Shown here: piece by piece, positions 29,982-39,038 of the stretch
Numbering within the stretch: position 1 is the first letter of the stretch
Layout of the letters: each line of letters starts with the position of its first letter
From: Planctomycetota bacterium
GTDB taxonomy: Bacteria; Planctomycetota; UBA1135; GCA-002686595
Assembly: GCA_016712565.1 (NCBI GenBank)
Contig: JADJQU010000004.1
Coordinates: 496,001-560,000 of the forward strand
Direction of reading: 5' to 3'
Length of the DNA: 64,000 nucleotides
Translations under genes and position numbers: made by a program
The notes under the pieces: generated by a model
What the model was told of the DNA's origin: nothing
The model's database searches: none
What the model saw: the letters and a program-made list of their open reading frames with translations, nothing else

Positions 29982-30746
29982 TCAACCCAGCGGAGGCTGC
30001 GATTCCCCCGTGGAGGTCCCACGCGCGAGCCTCGTGCGCCGTCGGCGTGCGCCCAGGCCGGCGGCCGCGATCCCCAACCCCAAGACAGCCAGTGCCGTGG
30101 GTGCGGGGCTCCAGGGCTCGCGCTGAAAGCGATCGGTCCCCGCGGAAGCGTAGATCGAGCGGTGCCAGGCCATGTCCCGCACGCCGGAGCACTCTCCCAG
30201 GAGCATGAAGGGTGACGCATCCAGGAGCGCGGCCGCGGCCGGGGGAGACCAGGGACGGCCCGCGAGGCCCCAGCGCCCGGGGGCGCCCACCAGCAGCGCC
30301 GAGAGCGCCAGGAGCAAGGCCGCCGAGGGAAGCCCCCTTCCGCTCCAAGCACCCAGCCCGTACCCCAGGCCGAAAAGCCCGGTCCAGCAGGCAGCTCCCA
30401 GAACGGGTTGGGGCAGCCCGGGCCGGACGGCCGCCGCCCCCACCAGGGCCAGGGCCGCGGCCCACAGGGCGGGCGCCACGGGCCCGAAGCGCAGCAGATC
30501 GAGGCCCCGCGCCCCCGCCAAGGCACCGGCGGCCGGCGCCACGCAGGCAATCCAGCACAGCAGCGCGAATTCGTCGCAGGCGCTACCCGGGTTTTCGGGC
30601 CCGGAGAGCACCTGCGGGACGGCCCCCAGGCAGGCCGGCAGGGCGCCCAGGAGCCCCAGGCCGAGGCCCCACGCCAGGGAATGGAGCTGGGAGGGGCCCC
30701 CGGGGGGCCCGACGCCGCGCCTCGCCTTGGGTTCAGCCGCCGCCAC
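29982..30746 (-). CDS. Polytopic membrane protein of unknown function
   Basis: About 254 residues with six or so hydrophobic segments rich in Ala/Gly/Leu (for example LAWGLGLGLLGALPACLG and LWAAALALVGAAAV) and a short basic tail. No family recognised. The GTG start giving VAAAEPKARRGVG was preferred. An earlier TTG/ATG-type start would overlap the divergent PilZ gene and add a non-hydrophobic Arg/Gly stretch. It lies about 110 bp upstream of the NIL gene on the same strand. Composition alone cannot exclude that part of it is non-coding. Confidence 0.6.
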   Translation of the reverse strand: MAAAEPKARRGVGPPGGPSQLHSLAWGLGLGLLGALPACLGAVPQVLSGPENPGSACDEFALLCWIACVAPAAGALAGARGLDLLRFGPVAPALWAAALALVGAAAVRPGLPQPVLGAACWTGLFGLGYGLGAWSGRGLPSAALLLALSALLVGAPGRWGLAGRPWSPPAAAALLDASPFMLLGECSGVRDMAWHRSIYASAGTDRFQREPWSPAPTALAVLGLGIAAAGLGARRRRTRLARGTSTGESQPPLG

Positions 30747-30846
30747 GGCCGAAGTATAGGGCCCGGTCACCCGGATCCGGCGCGCTGCTCCCCCGCGGGC
30801 GCCCGCCGGGTGAGCGTTGCCGCGCCCGCGGCAGAGGAGCGAGCCC

Positions 30847-31695
30847 TTGACCAAACGCAAGCAGATCGAGATCCACGAGGTCCAGAGCGCGGACCGCAGG
30901 GCGGCCTACCGCCGCAAGCAGACCCAGGCCCACCGCCTGAGCCTGTCCGTCCGGACCGCCAAGGGCGAGGAACTCATTGGGAACTTCCAGGACCTGTCGA
31001 TCGGCGGCGCCTCGGCCAAGTTCGCGATCCATGAGAACGTGCTCAGCGTCGGTCAGACCGTGGTGCTGACCATCGGCTCGCTGTCGCGGCCCGGCAAGGT
31101 GATCGCCAAGGCGCGGGTCCTGTTCGCCAAGGAGTCCCACGGCGGCCGCCACTGCGGCTTCGCCTTCACCGAGCCCAAGGCGCTGGCGAGTCAGCTCGAC
31201 TCCTTCTACGCGCGCTTCTTCAACCGGCGCAAGACCGAGCGTGTGGGCACGCCCCTCGACAGGCGCATCCCGGTCCAACTGTTCCTCGGCGGCCTGGAAC
31301 GGGCCGCCGACCTCGTGGACCTCTCCACCGAGGGCATGCAGGTGCGGCTCGCGCGCGCGGCCGCCAAGGAATTCGACGGCGCGAACCACGTGCACGTGCG
31401 CTTCGTGCTGCCGCGGAACACGAAGGAGATCACAGGTCGCGCGGCGATCCTGCGCCGCACGCAACTGCGCGATCAGGTGACCCTGGGGCTCGCCTTCGAT
31501 CTCATCACGGAAGAGGGCATCTCCTCCCACATCGACGCCCTGACCGACTGGATCGTGCACCGCTCGAACGAGATCGCCAAGTGGGACAGCGCCCTGACCA
31601 AGGTCGACTCCGCGCCGGCGCCGCGGCCGAACGCCGACGACCACGGGGGCGGAAAATTGGGCCTCGGGGCGGCGCGCCAGCAGCGGCCGGCCTGA
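30847..31695 (+). CDS. Protein with two PilZ domains
   Basis: A 282-residue cytoplasmic protein with two PilZ-like units. The first has RRAAYRR and DLSIGGASAKF; the second has RRKTERVGTPLDRRIPVQ and DLSTEGMQVRL, each matching the RxxxR plus D/NxSxxG bipartite cyclic-di-GMP motif. The start is a TTG at 30847 preceded at 7-8 nt by GAGGAG, better than the TTG 30 bp upstream. No diguanylate cyclase or pilus gene is adjacent, so the regulated process is unknown. Two tandem PilZ units with imperfect arginines may bind only one ligand. Confidence 0.85.
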   Translation: MTKRKQIEIHEVQSADRRAAYRRKQTQAHRLSLSVRTAKGEELIGNFQDLSIGGASAKFAIHENVLSVGQTVVLTIGSLSRPGKVIAKARVLFAKESHGGRHCGFAFTEPKALASQLDSFYARFFNRRKTERVGTPLDRRIPVQLFLGGLERAADLVDLSTEGMQVRLARAAAKEFDGANHVHVRFVLPRNTKEITGRAAILRRTQLRDQVTLGLAFDLITEEGISSHIDALTDWIVHRSNEIAKWDSALTKVDSAPAPRPNADDHGGGKLGLGAARQQRPA

Positions 31696-31758
31696 GCCTG
31701 GGCCGCCGGGCGTCCCCGGAGCGGATCGCAAGCCGCCTTCGAGGGCGGCCGGCCGGGA

Positions 31759-33672
31759 TCAGGGCCCGACGGAGAATTCGATGCCCGCGGAAAGCGTGGC
31801 GTTGTTGGGCGCCGGGAAGCCGGGATCGCGGCCCCACCATTGGGCGTCGACCACGGTGCCGACCACGGAAAGCGCGGCCAGGGGCGTGCCGCCGAGGCTG
31901 CCGCGGGCAAAGGCGTTGACATCGATGGCGAACAGGCCCGAGCAGTCGCTGCCGACCGGGTTGCCGCCGGAGCCCACTCCCGTGGTGCGGCGCACCGGGG
32001 CGCCGATGCACAGGGTGCCGCCGGTGAAGGGCGAGGCAGCCCGCCCATTGACTCCGTAGAGCAACAGGCCCGCCTTGTTGTTCATGACGTTGGCCGCGCT
32101 GACCGTGAAGCCGCTCGCGGCGCTGGCGCTGGGGATGCCGACCGCGGCGATGGCGGGCGTGCAGCCCAGGGAATTCACCTTGGGCGTGCAGTACACCACC
32201 GTCTCGCACTCGTCCGGGATGCCGTTGACGTTGACGTCCAGGGAGGAGCCCTGGGCGATCTCCGTGGGATCGTAGAGGCCGTTGCCGTTGCAGTCCGAGG
32301 CGGCGATGTGCCGCACGGCGTCGTTGGCGTTGATGCGCCCCCAACCGGTCAGCGTGTCGAAGCCCGGAGTCCCCAGGTCCCGCGCGGTGAGCTTGAGCAC
32401 CTGCTGCAATTCGTCGGGCGTCAGGGAGGGCATCAGGGAGAGCATCAGCCCGACCGTCGCCGCCACCAGGGGCGCGGAGAAGGACGTGCCGTCGCTGTTG
32501 GTGTACGAGGCCCCGGTGGTGGTCGAGCGGATCGCGACGCCCGGCGCCATGACCCACAGTTGGGGGCCGAAGGAGGAGAAGCTCGCCCGCGCGTCGAGGC
32601 GGTCGGTGGCGCCCACGGCCACCACGAGGGCGTTGTTCGCCGGGTAGGTGACGCTGCCCGACGTGTTGCCCGCGGCGCAGTCGATGAACACGCCCTTGGT
32701 GGTGCGCGCGTAGGCGAGCGCCAGGTCGATGGCCGAGGTCTGGGCCACGCTCAGGCTCAGGGTGATCACGCGGGCCCCGTTGTCGGCCGCATAGACAATC
32801 GCGTCGTCGAGGATCGAGCCCACGGGGGACGCGTCCCCCACGCCCAGGGGCATCAGGCGGCAACCGTCATTGGACGTGAACCCGCCGGCGAGTCCCGACA
32901 CGCCCACCGCGTTGTTGGTGCGGGCCGAAATCACACCGGCCACGAAGGTCCCGTGGAAGAAGGGGCCCGCCACCTGATTGTTGCCGTTGCCGAAGTCCCA
33001 GCCGTCGAAGTCGTCGATGAAGCCGTTGGCGTCGTCATCGATGCCGTTGGCCGGGATCTCGCCCAGGTTCTTCCACAGGTTGGCGGAAAGGTCGGGATGG
33101 GTGATCTCCGTGCCGCTGTCGAGTTCGGCGATCACGATCGAAGGCGAGCCCACCGTGACGTCCCAGGCCAGTTCCGCGTCGACGTCCGCGTCCACGGTGC
33201 CGCCGCTCTGACCGGTGTTCTGCAGGTGCCACTGCTGGTTGTACTGGGGGTCGTTGGGCACGCCGTCCCAGACGCCGATCGTGTTCTCCTCGGCGAACTC
33301 CACCATTCCGGTGGAGCGAAGCGCCGCCAGCACGAGGAACAGGTCCGCCCCGGCGGGGAGCCTGAGGTCGTGAATCCCCAGGCGGTTGGAGCGCACCACT
33401 TGCAGGGCCGCGATCGCCGCGCCCTCGGGCCTTGGGAGTTCGACCGAGGCGGCTCGGAACTGCTCCAGGCTTCCGATCGGCGCGCGGAAGCGCACCGAGA
33501 TCACCTCGGGGTCCACCCGGTAGCTGCCGGTGCCGTCGGTCACGTACCAATCGGCGCCACGCTGCTCGTAGGTGCGCGGTGCGCGATCCTGGGCGCTCGC
33601 CACGTGCCCGGTGAGCACCAAGAGGCCGCAGGCGAACGAGGGGGCGAGGCGGAGCAGGCTGGAGTGGTTCAA
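31759..33672 (-). CDS. Secreted subtilisin-like (S8) serine protease with four-cysteine C-terminal domain
   Basis: A 637-residue exported protease. Signal peptide to about VASA (26). Catalytic triad Asp185 (ELDSGTEI), His240 (HGTFVAGV) and Ser397 (GTSFSAPLVAA), oxyanion Asn336. A calcium-loop-like segment (CNGNGLYDP, VNVNGIPDEC) connects to a C-terminal module at residues 492-637 with YCTPKVNSLGC, LCIGAPVRR, DCSG and WWGRDPGFPAPNNATLS. The same module ends the proteins encoded at 39039, 54817 and 57161. The Asp/Gly-rich linker resembles thrombospondin type 3-like repeats. Target substrates unknown; the tail probably directs surface location. Confidence 0.92.
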   Translation of the reverse strand: MNHSSLLRLAPSFACGLLVLTGHVASAQDRAPRTYEQRGADWYVTDGTGSYRVDPEVISVRFRAPIGSLEQFRAASVELPRPEGAAIAALQVVRSNRLGIHDLRLPAGADLFLVLAALRSTGMVEFAEENTIGVWDGVPNDPQYNQQWHLQNTGQSGGTVDADVDAELAWDVTVGSPSIVIAELDSGTEITHPDLSANLWKNLGEIPANGIDDDANGFIDDFDGWDFGNGNNQVAGPFFHGTFVAGVISARTNNAVGVSGLAGGFTSNDGCRLMPLGVGDASPVGSILDDAIVYAADNGARVITLSLSVAQTSAIDLALAYARTTKGVFIDCAAGNTSGSVTYPANNALVVAVGATDRLDARASFSSFGPQLWVMAPGVAIRSTTTGASYTNSDGTSFSAPLVAATVGLMLSLMPSLTPDELQQVLKLTARDLGTPGFDTLTGWGRINANDAVRHIAASDCNGNGLYDPTEIAQGSSLDVNVNGIPDECETVVYCTPKVNSLGCTPAIAAVGIPSASAASGFTVSAANVMNNKAGLLLYGVNGRAASPFTGGTLCIGAPVRRTTGVGSGGNPVGSDCSGLFAIDVNAFARGSLGGTPLAALSVVGTVVDAQWWGRDPGFPAPNNATLSAGIEFSVGP

Positions 33673-34112
33673 GAGTGTGTTCCTCGGGTGACCGGCGGTG
33701 CGGGTGGAACGCAGCGTCCACCGAGAGCACGCAGGGGTTCCCCTGCAATCCTACCGGGGAAACGCCGGGCGAGGCGGAGGCACGGACCCTGCCAGGTGCC
33801 CGGCGGCCTGACACTGCGGTCATGGAGGGCCCAGGCCCTCGGCACGGGTCCCGGGGACGGCCCCCGCGCGGGCGGCCGATCGCCGGCGACCCAGCCCTGC
33901 GAGGGGCGCCGAAAATCGTTCGCTCGGCTCCCAGCGCCGGCTGTACCTCCCTCGGGGAGTGTGCCGTGCGGGGCCCCGCGGCCCCCCGGGCTGCCAGGAA
34001 TGGAAAGCGGGCAGGCGCCTGGAGTCAGGCACCCACCCGCGCCGTCGCTGCCGCAGTCTCTCCACCGCGAGGCCCACCGCCCCGGACCGCGGCTCGCGTC
34101 AGCTGCCGAGGG
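33673..34112. other. Gene-free interval upstream of the subtilase gene
   Basis: About 440 bp between the subtilase start and the Kelch gene stop (both minus strand). It should hold the subtilase promoter. A perfect 7-bp stem hairpin (GCAGGGG/CCCCTGC, loop TT) sits at 33731-33746, about 60 nt before the subtilase ATG in the probable leader. No RNA gene or coding sequence recognised. Confidence 0.55.
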
Positions 34113-35495
34113 CTATTCCGCCAAGGTCAGGCGCAGGGGCCGCGAGCTGTCCAGTTGTGTCCGATGCGCCGGATTGCGCACGAAGGCTTGGACCAGCCAC
34201 TGCTCTCCACTGAGCGCGGGATCGAAGGGGATCGGCAACGTCACGACGCCGCTGGTCAGGCCCGGGAAGAGGCTCGACAGCTCCATGGCGAGACGCCGCT
34301 CAGGACGCAGGGCCAGTCCGCAGGTCCCCGCGGGCAACGGGATTTCGCGCCGGCCCAGCACCACCAGGGCCTGGCTCGCGTCGACCGGCGTGAGCAGGTT
34401 GAGGTCCACCGTGTTGCCCAGCCGCGGAGCCGTGCCGGCGAACAGCAGCGGTCCGCCCGTGGCCCCCCAGGGGCTCGGGCCGCAGCCCGTCCCGAACTCG
34501 ACCCTGGCCGGAGCCGTGGCCGAGCCCAGCCGCCAGGTGTCTCCAAGGGCCTGCCCGGTGGGCGAGCGCCCGCCGAAGATCAGACCGCCTCGGGTGTCGG
34601 CCCCGTTGAACACCCACTCCTCGAACACCGTCGACTCGCTGCGCGCGGGCGGCGTGATCAGGGCGGCATGGACCAGGAACTGCACCTGCGCATCCCACTC
34701 CAGCGTCGCGTCCGCCGCCCCATCGCCCACGATCAGCACGCGACCGCGCGTGAATTCCTGGTACTCCACGGCGTGGCTCGCCATGGGCCGCGTCTGCCCG
34801 TCCACGAGGCGCCAGTCGACGCCGTCGAAGGCCCACTGATCGGCCAGCACGTTGCCGGCCTCGTCGCGGCCGCCGTGGAGCACGAACTCCATCGTCAGGC
34901 GATCCTGGATCCACACGTGATCCTCACGGGCCGGAGGCCGGTGGGCGGTGGTGATCTGGCTCCAGACCCCTTCGACAAACTTCCACGTTTCGTCGCTGCA
35001 TCCGGCCTGGGTGCGCCCCCCGAACAGGAAGAGCGTGCGCTCGGCGAACTCGTCCACGGCCATGGCGTGTCCGTGGCGCGCGCTGGGAGCGACCGCGGTG
35101 GCGATCTGGCCCCAGGACTGTCCGTTCCAGATCCAGGTGTCTCCCAGGTCGTTGCCCAAGGGGTCCCGTCCGCCGAACAGCAGCAGGCGGTCGTCGCGGA
35201 AGTCGTAGCGACGCAGCGAGTGCTCGTCGCGCGGCGCCGGGCCCACCGTGGACCGCAGAACCCATTGGGCTCCGTCCCAGGACCAGGTGTCCCCGAAGCA
35301 CTGAACGCCGTCGCTCCCGCCGAACATCACGGTCTCGAAGGCCGGATAGGAGAAGGCGGACGCGTGACTGAACCGGGGCGCGGGCGAGGCACCGGTCCTG
35401 ACCTGGGTCCAGCTCAACTGGGCCAGGGCCGCGGAGGGAAGCAAGGCGAGCGCCGCGAAGGCGCAGAGGCGCCGATGGACGAGCAGGGTCTTCAT
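34113..35495 (-). CDS. Secreted Kelch-repeat beta-propeller protein
   Basis: A 460-residue protein with signal peptide MKTLLVHRRLCAFAALALL...ALAQ. Five or so Kelch-like repeats, each with a Gly-Gly pair and a D(T/Q)W(x)W(D/N)G turn (for example LLLFGGRDPLGNDLGDTWIW and GGRTQAGCSDETWKF), predict a beta-propeller. A ~130-residue C-terminal beta domain starts VEFGTGCGPSPWG and lacks the four-cysteine pattern of its neighbours; it may be an alternative terminal module. The start was chosen because the signal peptide follows directly. Likely a surface binding protein; ligand unknown. Confidence 0.82.
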   Translation of the reverse strand: MKTLLVHRRLCAFAALALLPSAALAQLSWTQVRTGASPAPRFSHASAFSYPAFETVMFGGSDGVQCFGDTWSWDGAQWVLRSTVGPAPRDEHSLRRYDFRDDRLLLFGGRDPLGNDLGDTWIWNGQSWGQIATAVAPSARHGHAMAVDEFAERTLFLFGGRTQAGCSDETWKFVEGVWSQITTAHRPPAREDHVWIQDRLTMEFVLHGGRDEAGNVLADQWAFDGVDWRLVDGQTRPMASHAVEYQEFTRGRVLIVGDGAADATLEWDAQVQFLVHAALITPPARSESTVFEEWVFNGADTRGGLIFGGRSPTGQALGDTWRLGSATAPARVEFGTGCGPSPWGATGGPLLFAGTAPRLGNTVDLNLLTPVDASQALVVLGRREIPLPAGTCGLALRPERRLAMELSSLFPGLTSGVVTLPIPFDPALSGEQWLVQAFVRNPAHRTQLDSSRPLRLTLAE

Positions 35496-35674
35496 GGAAA
35501 AGGGGCCCCTCGGAGGGCGTCTGGGGTCGTGGAGAGTCGAAAAAAGCACCGCGGGGACGGCGCTACTTGCCGCCGGCCTCTCCCGCGGTTGCAGGAAACC
35601 CGACGTCCCGGGGTCCGCCACCCTCCGTCGGGCCCCCCCGCCCGTCCTGGGGCGCCGAGATTTGGGGAGGTGCC

Positions 35675-38600
35675 CTAGGGGAGTTCGATCACGGCCTGCG
35701 GCGGGGCGCCGTCCGAACCGAATTCCAACCTGCCGCGTGCGGACGCGCCGCCGTCGACGTGGACCTCCAGGCCGTAGCTGCCCGGAGCCAGTTCGAGTTC
35801 GAGGCACACCTCGCCCGACGTGCCGGCGGGTGCGCGGGCGAGAAGCAGGCGATCCTCGCCGCCGCCGGAGGGAGATGCGCGCAGCCGCAGGTGGCTCTGC
35901 GCAAAGACCCGAGCGCCGCGAACGAGGACACGCGCCAAGGGCCGGGGCCTGGCGTCCACGCGCCGCGTCACGGCTCCGCCCGCGGGCACGTCCACCCACT
36001 CTTGGGCCAGCAGCACGGAGCCTTCGTGGATCGAGAGCCGATGCCGGCCCGCCGCCAGAACCGAAATCTCGCAGGCCCCCTCGACGAAGCGGTTGAACCC
36101 GAGCATCACGCTGCCATCGGAAGAAAGCACCGAGGCCCGCAGATCGCCGGCCGCGGGCCGCTCCCCCAGCTCCAACTCCACGCGCAGTCGGCCGCATTCC
36201 TGGACGAGCAGGGGGCCGACGTCGAGCAGGCCCCCAGGCGCCAGTTCCACGGGTCCGTGGAGGGCCTCAATGCCCCCGGGCGCGGGCAGGATCAAGTGGT
36301 AACGGCCGGCGGGCAGGGGGCCCCACTCCACTCGACCGTCCCCCTGGCCGCGGCCCCCGATCACGGTCCCGTCCTGGGCGAGCGCACTGAAGTCGGCGCG
36401 CGCCCGGCCACCGGCGTCGAGGGCCAGGGCGACGATCCGTCCCGTGGGAAGGCGCGCGATCGGCAGCTCGATTTCCAGGGGATTCCCATCGGCGCGCACC
36501 TCCCCCAGGTCCAGCAGGGCTCCCGGATAGCCGCCGGCGGCCGCGTGCAACGTGACGCGCAGAGGTCCCGGCGGATACCCCGGGTCCTCGAAGCTGCCGT
36601 CGTCGGCCACTTCGATGCGCCGCGCGGCCCCCGCTCGGGGCGCCTGGGGCACGACCCGCAGGCGCAGGCCCGTGGGCAGCGGAGCCTCGGGGCAGTGCAC
36701 GCGGCCGCGCAACACGCCCAGGTTCGCGGTGACGGGCGACCACTGCACCGTCTCCCCGTCGCGCAGCACGCACACGCGCTCGAGGTTGTGGCCCAAGTCG
36801 TCCTGGGCCCGCAGCAGGGACATCCCGGGAGCGAGGCCCCCCAGATCGAAGGCCGCGCCCAGCGTCACATAGGTGGAGGGCACGGCCCAGCGCGGCAGCA
36901 ATTCGTCCACGGCCCGTCCACTGTCGGGTCCGGCCTCCACGCTCAGGTACAGGCCGCCGGCCCCGGGCGCGAGCCCCTCGGCCGTTCCCGTCCAGCGCGC
37001 GCTGGTCCGCAGGGTGAACTCGATCTCCGCGCGCTGGCCTTCCTTCAAGTCCATCAGGCGGCCCTCCAGGGCGTGGCCCGGAGCGCGGGCCCACAGCCGG
37101 ATCGACGCTCCCGTGGGCGCGCTGTCCGTGGAGAAGGCCCCCTGCCCGTCGCAGACCAAGGTCAGCGGAGCCTGCCGCGGGTGAATGCGCGCCAGCTCGG
37201 GGCCGAAGCCCGCCGGCAAGTCCGCGCCCACGAGCACCCGGGCGCCGGGAAGCGGCTTCCCCGCGGAGTCGATCACGCGCCCGCGCACGCCGGCCGCGGG
37301 AGTGCCCACCCGCAGCACGCACTCCATGGTGTTCTCCAGGCCGCCGGCTTCGCCGCCGGAAGCGGCCTCCACGACGATCAAGGTGCCGGGCGCGAAGCCC
37401 TCGGCCACGGCGGACAGGAGTCGCCCCGGCGGGAGATCCCGCAGCAGAAAGGCACCCTGGTCGTCGGCCGTGCCCACGAAGGCACCCTCGCCGGGTCGAT
37501 CCGCGCGCGCGAGCCACAGTCGCGCATGGGCCATGGGCCGGCCCTCGGGCCCCCGCACCACTCCTCGGACCCGGGTTCCCGGAGCGATCGCGCACTGGAT
37601 CCGCGGCCCCTCCTCGGGCCACTGCACGTACAGGGGATCGCCGCGGTCGGGGCGAAACTCGTAGAGTCCGGGCGGCAGGTCGGAGAGCAGCGCTTCCCCG
37701 CGGGCGTCGGTGCGCAGTTCGAATCCGCGCAGGGCGGACTCGGCGCCGAAGCGCGGCTCCACCTGAATCGCCAGGGAGGCCGGCGCGCCGTCGCTGGCGA
37801 AGCGAGCGCTGAGGCCCGGTGCGATCCGAACAGGGAGCAGCGCCTCCCTTGGGCCGTCCGCCGGGCGTCGCGATTCCTGGGAAGTGGAGGTCGGGGACGC
37901 GAGGTCCGGTTCCCCCACGCTCGCGGAGGCGTCCCTCTGCTGCTCGGTTCGCGGCGCGGGCCCTTGGGCCAGCTCCCCGGACTGGGGACCGCGCTCCACC
38001 ACCCAAGCCACAACGCCCGTCAACACGGCCAGCAGCAGCGCGAGCCCGATCCAGGCCGAGGAGTGGGAAGCCGCGGTTCCCACGGGAGCCCCCGGGCTCG
38101 GAAGCCCGTGGGGCTCGGCGGCCAGGGGCTCGGGGCGAGCGACGGAGTCGAGCACGGCCTGGCGCGCGCGCTCGAGGCCGGTGCCCGCGTCGAGGAAGCC
38201 CGCCAGGGAGGCCGCGAAGCCCGCGGGCAGCAGCAGGCGCAGTCGCTCCATTCCCCGGTGCAGCCAGCTCTTCACCGAACCCACGGGGTGTCCGAGGGCG
38301 TGGGCAATTTCCGTGGGCGTGAGTCCGTGCACCAGTCGCAGGGTCAGCACCTTGCGCTGGGGCTCGGGCAGTCGCTCGATGGCCTCGAAGACCGCGCGGG
38401 CGAACTCGTGGGCGTGGGCCGCCTCGAGGGGATCGAGGTCGGCGGGAACTCCGATGCGTTGGGGATCGGGCCGCCTGCCTTCGCGGCGATGGTGGCTGCG
38501 CGAGACGTTGACCAGGATTCCGAGCATCCAGGGCATCAGGGGGCGCGACTCGTCGTAGTCCTCCACGGAGCCGAGGATGGCGAGGAAGGTCTGCTGGAGC

Positions 38601-38752
38601 AGGTCCTCGGGTGCCACGCCGGGCTGGGCCAGATGGTGGGAGACGAGCAACAGCTCCTGTGCGCAGAGGTCGAAGACCCGGCTCAAGTCCTGGGGCCGAC
38701 GCGTGCGCCTGAACTCGAGGAAACTCTCGCGGGCCTGATCGTCGCGCTGCAT
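35675..38752 (-). CDS. ECF sigma factor fused to a membrane-anchored ectodomain of regulatory-like beta domains
   Basis: One uninterrupted 1025-residue frame. Residues ~22-90 are sigma region 2 (DLLQQTFLAILGSVEDY, MPWMLGILVNVSR). Residues ~120-172 are region 4 (LPEPQRKVLTLRLVHGLTPTEIA, GSVKSWLHRGMERLR). A single membrane helix lies at about 233-252 (WIGLALLLAVLTGVVAWVVE). The remaining ~770 residues are extracytoplasmic beta-sandwich units resembling carboxypeptidase-regulatory-like domains, with repeated LPPG(R/L)Y-type turns. The ATG has GGAG 5 nt upstream. No anti-sigma gene adjoins. The sensor and sigma parts are joined, implying release by proteolysis or action at the membrane. Confidence 0.85.
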   Translation of the reverse strand: MQRDDQARESFLEFRRTRRPQDLSRVFDLCAQELLLVSHHLAQPGVAPEDLLQQTFLAILGSVEDYDESRPLMPWMLGILVNVSRSHHRREGRRPDPQRIGVPADLDPLEAAHAHEFARAVFEAIERLPEPQRKVLTLRLVHGLTPTEIAHALGHPVGSVKSWLHRGMERLRLLLPAGFAASLAGFLDAGTGLERARQAVLDSVARPEPLAAEPHGLPSPGAPVGTAASHSSAWIGLALLLAVLTGVVAWVVERGPQSGELAQGPAPRTEQQRDASASVGEPDLASPTSTSQESRRPADGPREALLPVRIAPGLSARFASDGAPASLAIQVEPRFGAESALRGFELRTDARGEALLSDLPPGLYEFRPDRGDPLYVQWPEEGPRIQCAIAPGTRVRGVVRGPEGRPMAHARLWLARADRPGEGAFVGTADDQGAFLLRDLPPGRLLSAVAEGFAPGTLIVVEAASGGEAGGLENTMECVLRVGTPAAGVRGRVIDSAGKPLPGARVLVGADLPAGFGPELARIHPRQAPLTLVCDGQGAFSTDSAPTGASIRLWARAPGHALEGRLMDLKEGQRAEIEFTLRTSARWTGTAEGLAPGAGGLYLSVEAGPDSGRAVDELLPRWAVPSTYVTLGAAFDLGGLAPGMSLLRAQDDLGHNLERVCVLRDGETVQWSPVTANLGVLRGRVHCPEAPLPTGLRLRVVPQAPRAGAARRIEVADDGSFEDPGYPPGPLRVTLHAAAGGYPGALLDLGEVRADGNPLEIELPIARLPTGRIVALALDAGGRARADFSALAQDGTVIGGRGQGDGRVEWGPLPAGRYHLILPAPGGIEALHGPVELAPGGLLDVGPLLVQECGRLRVELELGERPAAGDLRASVLSSDGSVMLGFNRFVEGACEISVLAAGRHRLSIHEGSVLLAQEWVDVPAGGAVTRRVDARPRPLARVLVRGARVFAQSHLRLRASPSGGGEDRLLLARAPAGTSGEVCLELELAPGSYGLEVHVDGGASARGRLEFGSDGAPPQAVIELP

Positions 38753-39038
38753 GGGTCTCCGGTTCGCCTGCTTGCCCCGGGGGCCCCGCCGGTTGCAGTC
38801 TAGGGGCGAAATCCGCTCCCGGTGAGGCCCCCCACCTCCCAGGTCGCGCCGGCCGACGGGCACCCCCTGGCCCACTCCGCGGCCCGCCGGGCGCCACGGC
38901 CCGCCGGACCGTTGTCGGGGGCGAGGTCTTGGGGCTCCCGCAGCCCGGGGATGGGGATCACGGTGGGCCGGGGCGGATGGGCGGATCCGACGGGCTCGGC
39001 GTGCAGTAGCTTGTAGGGCCGACCACGCCCCACCCCCC

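Noticed and set aside
37710..37760. tRNA-like T-arm sequence (GTTCGAATCC)
   Set aside because: It is inside the sigma-fusion coding frame and no acceptor or anticodon arms surround it.
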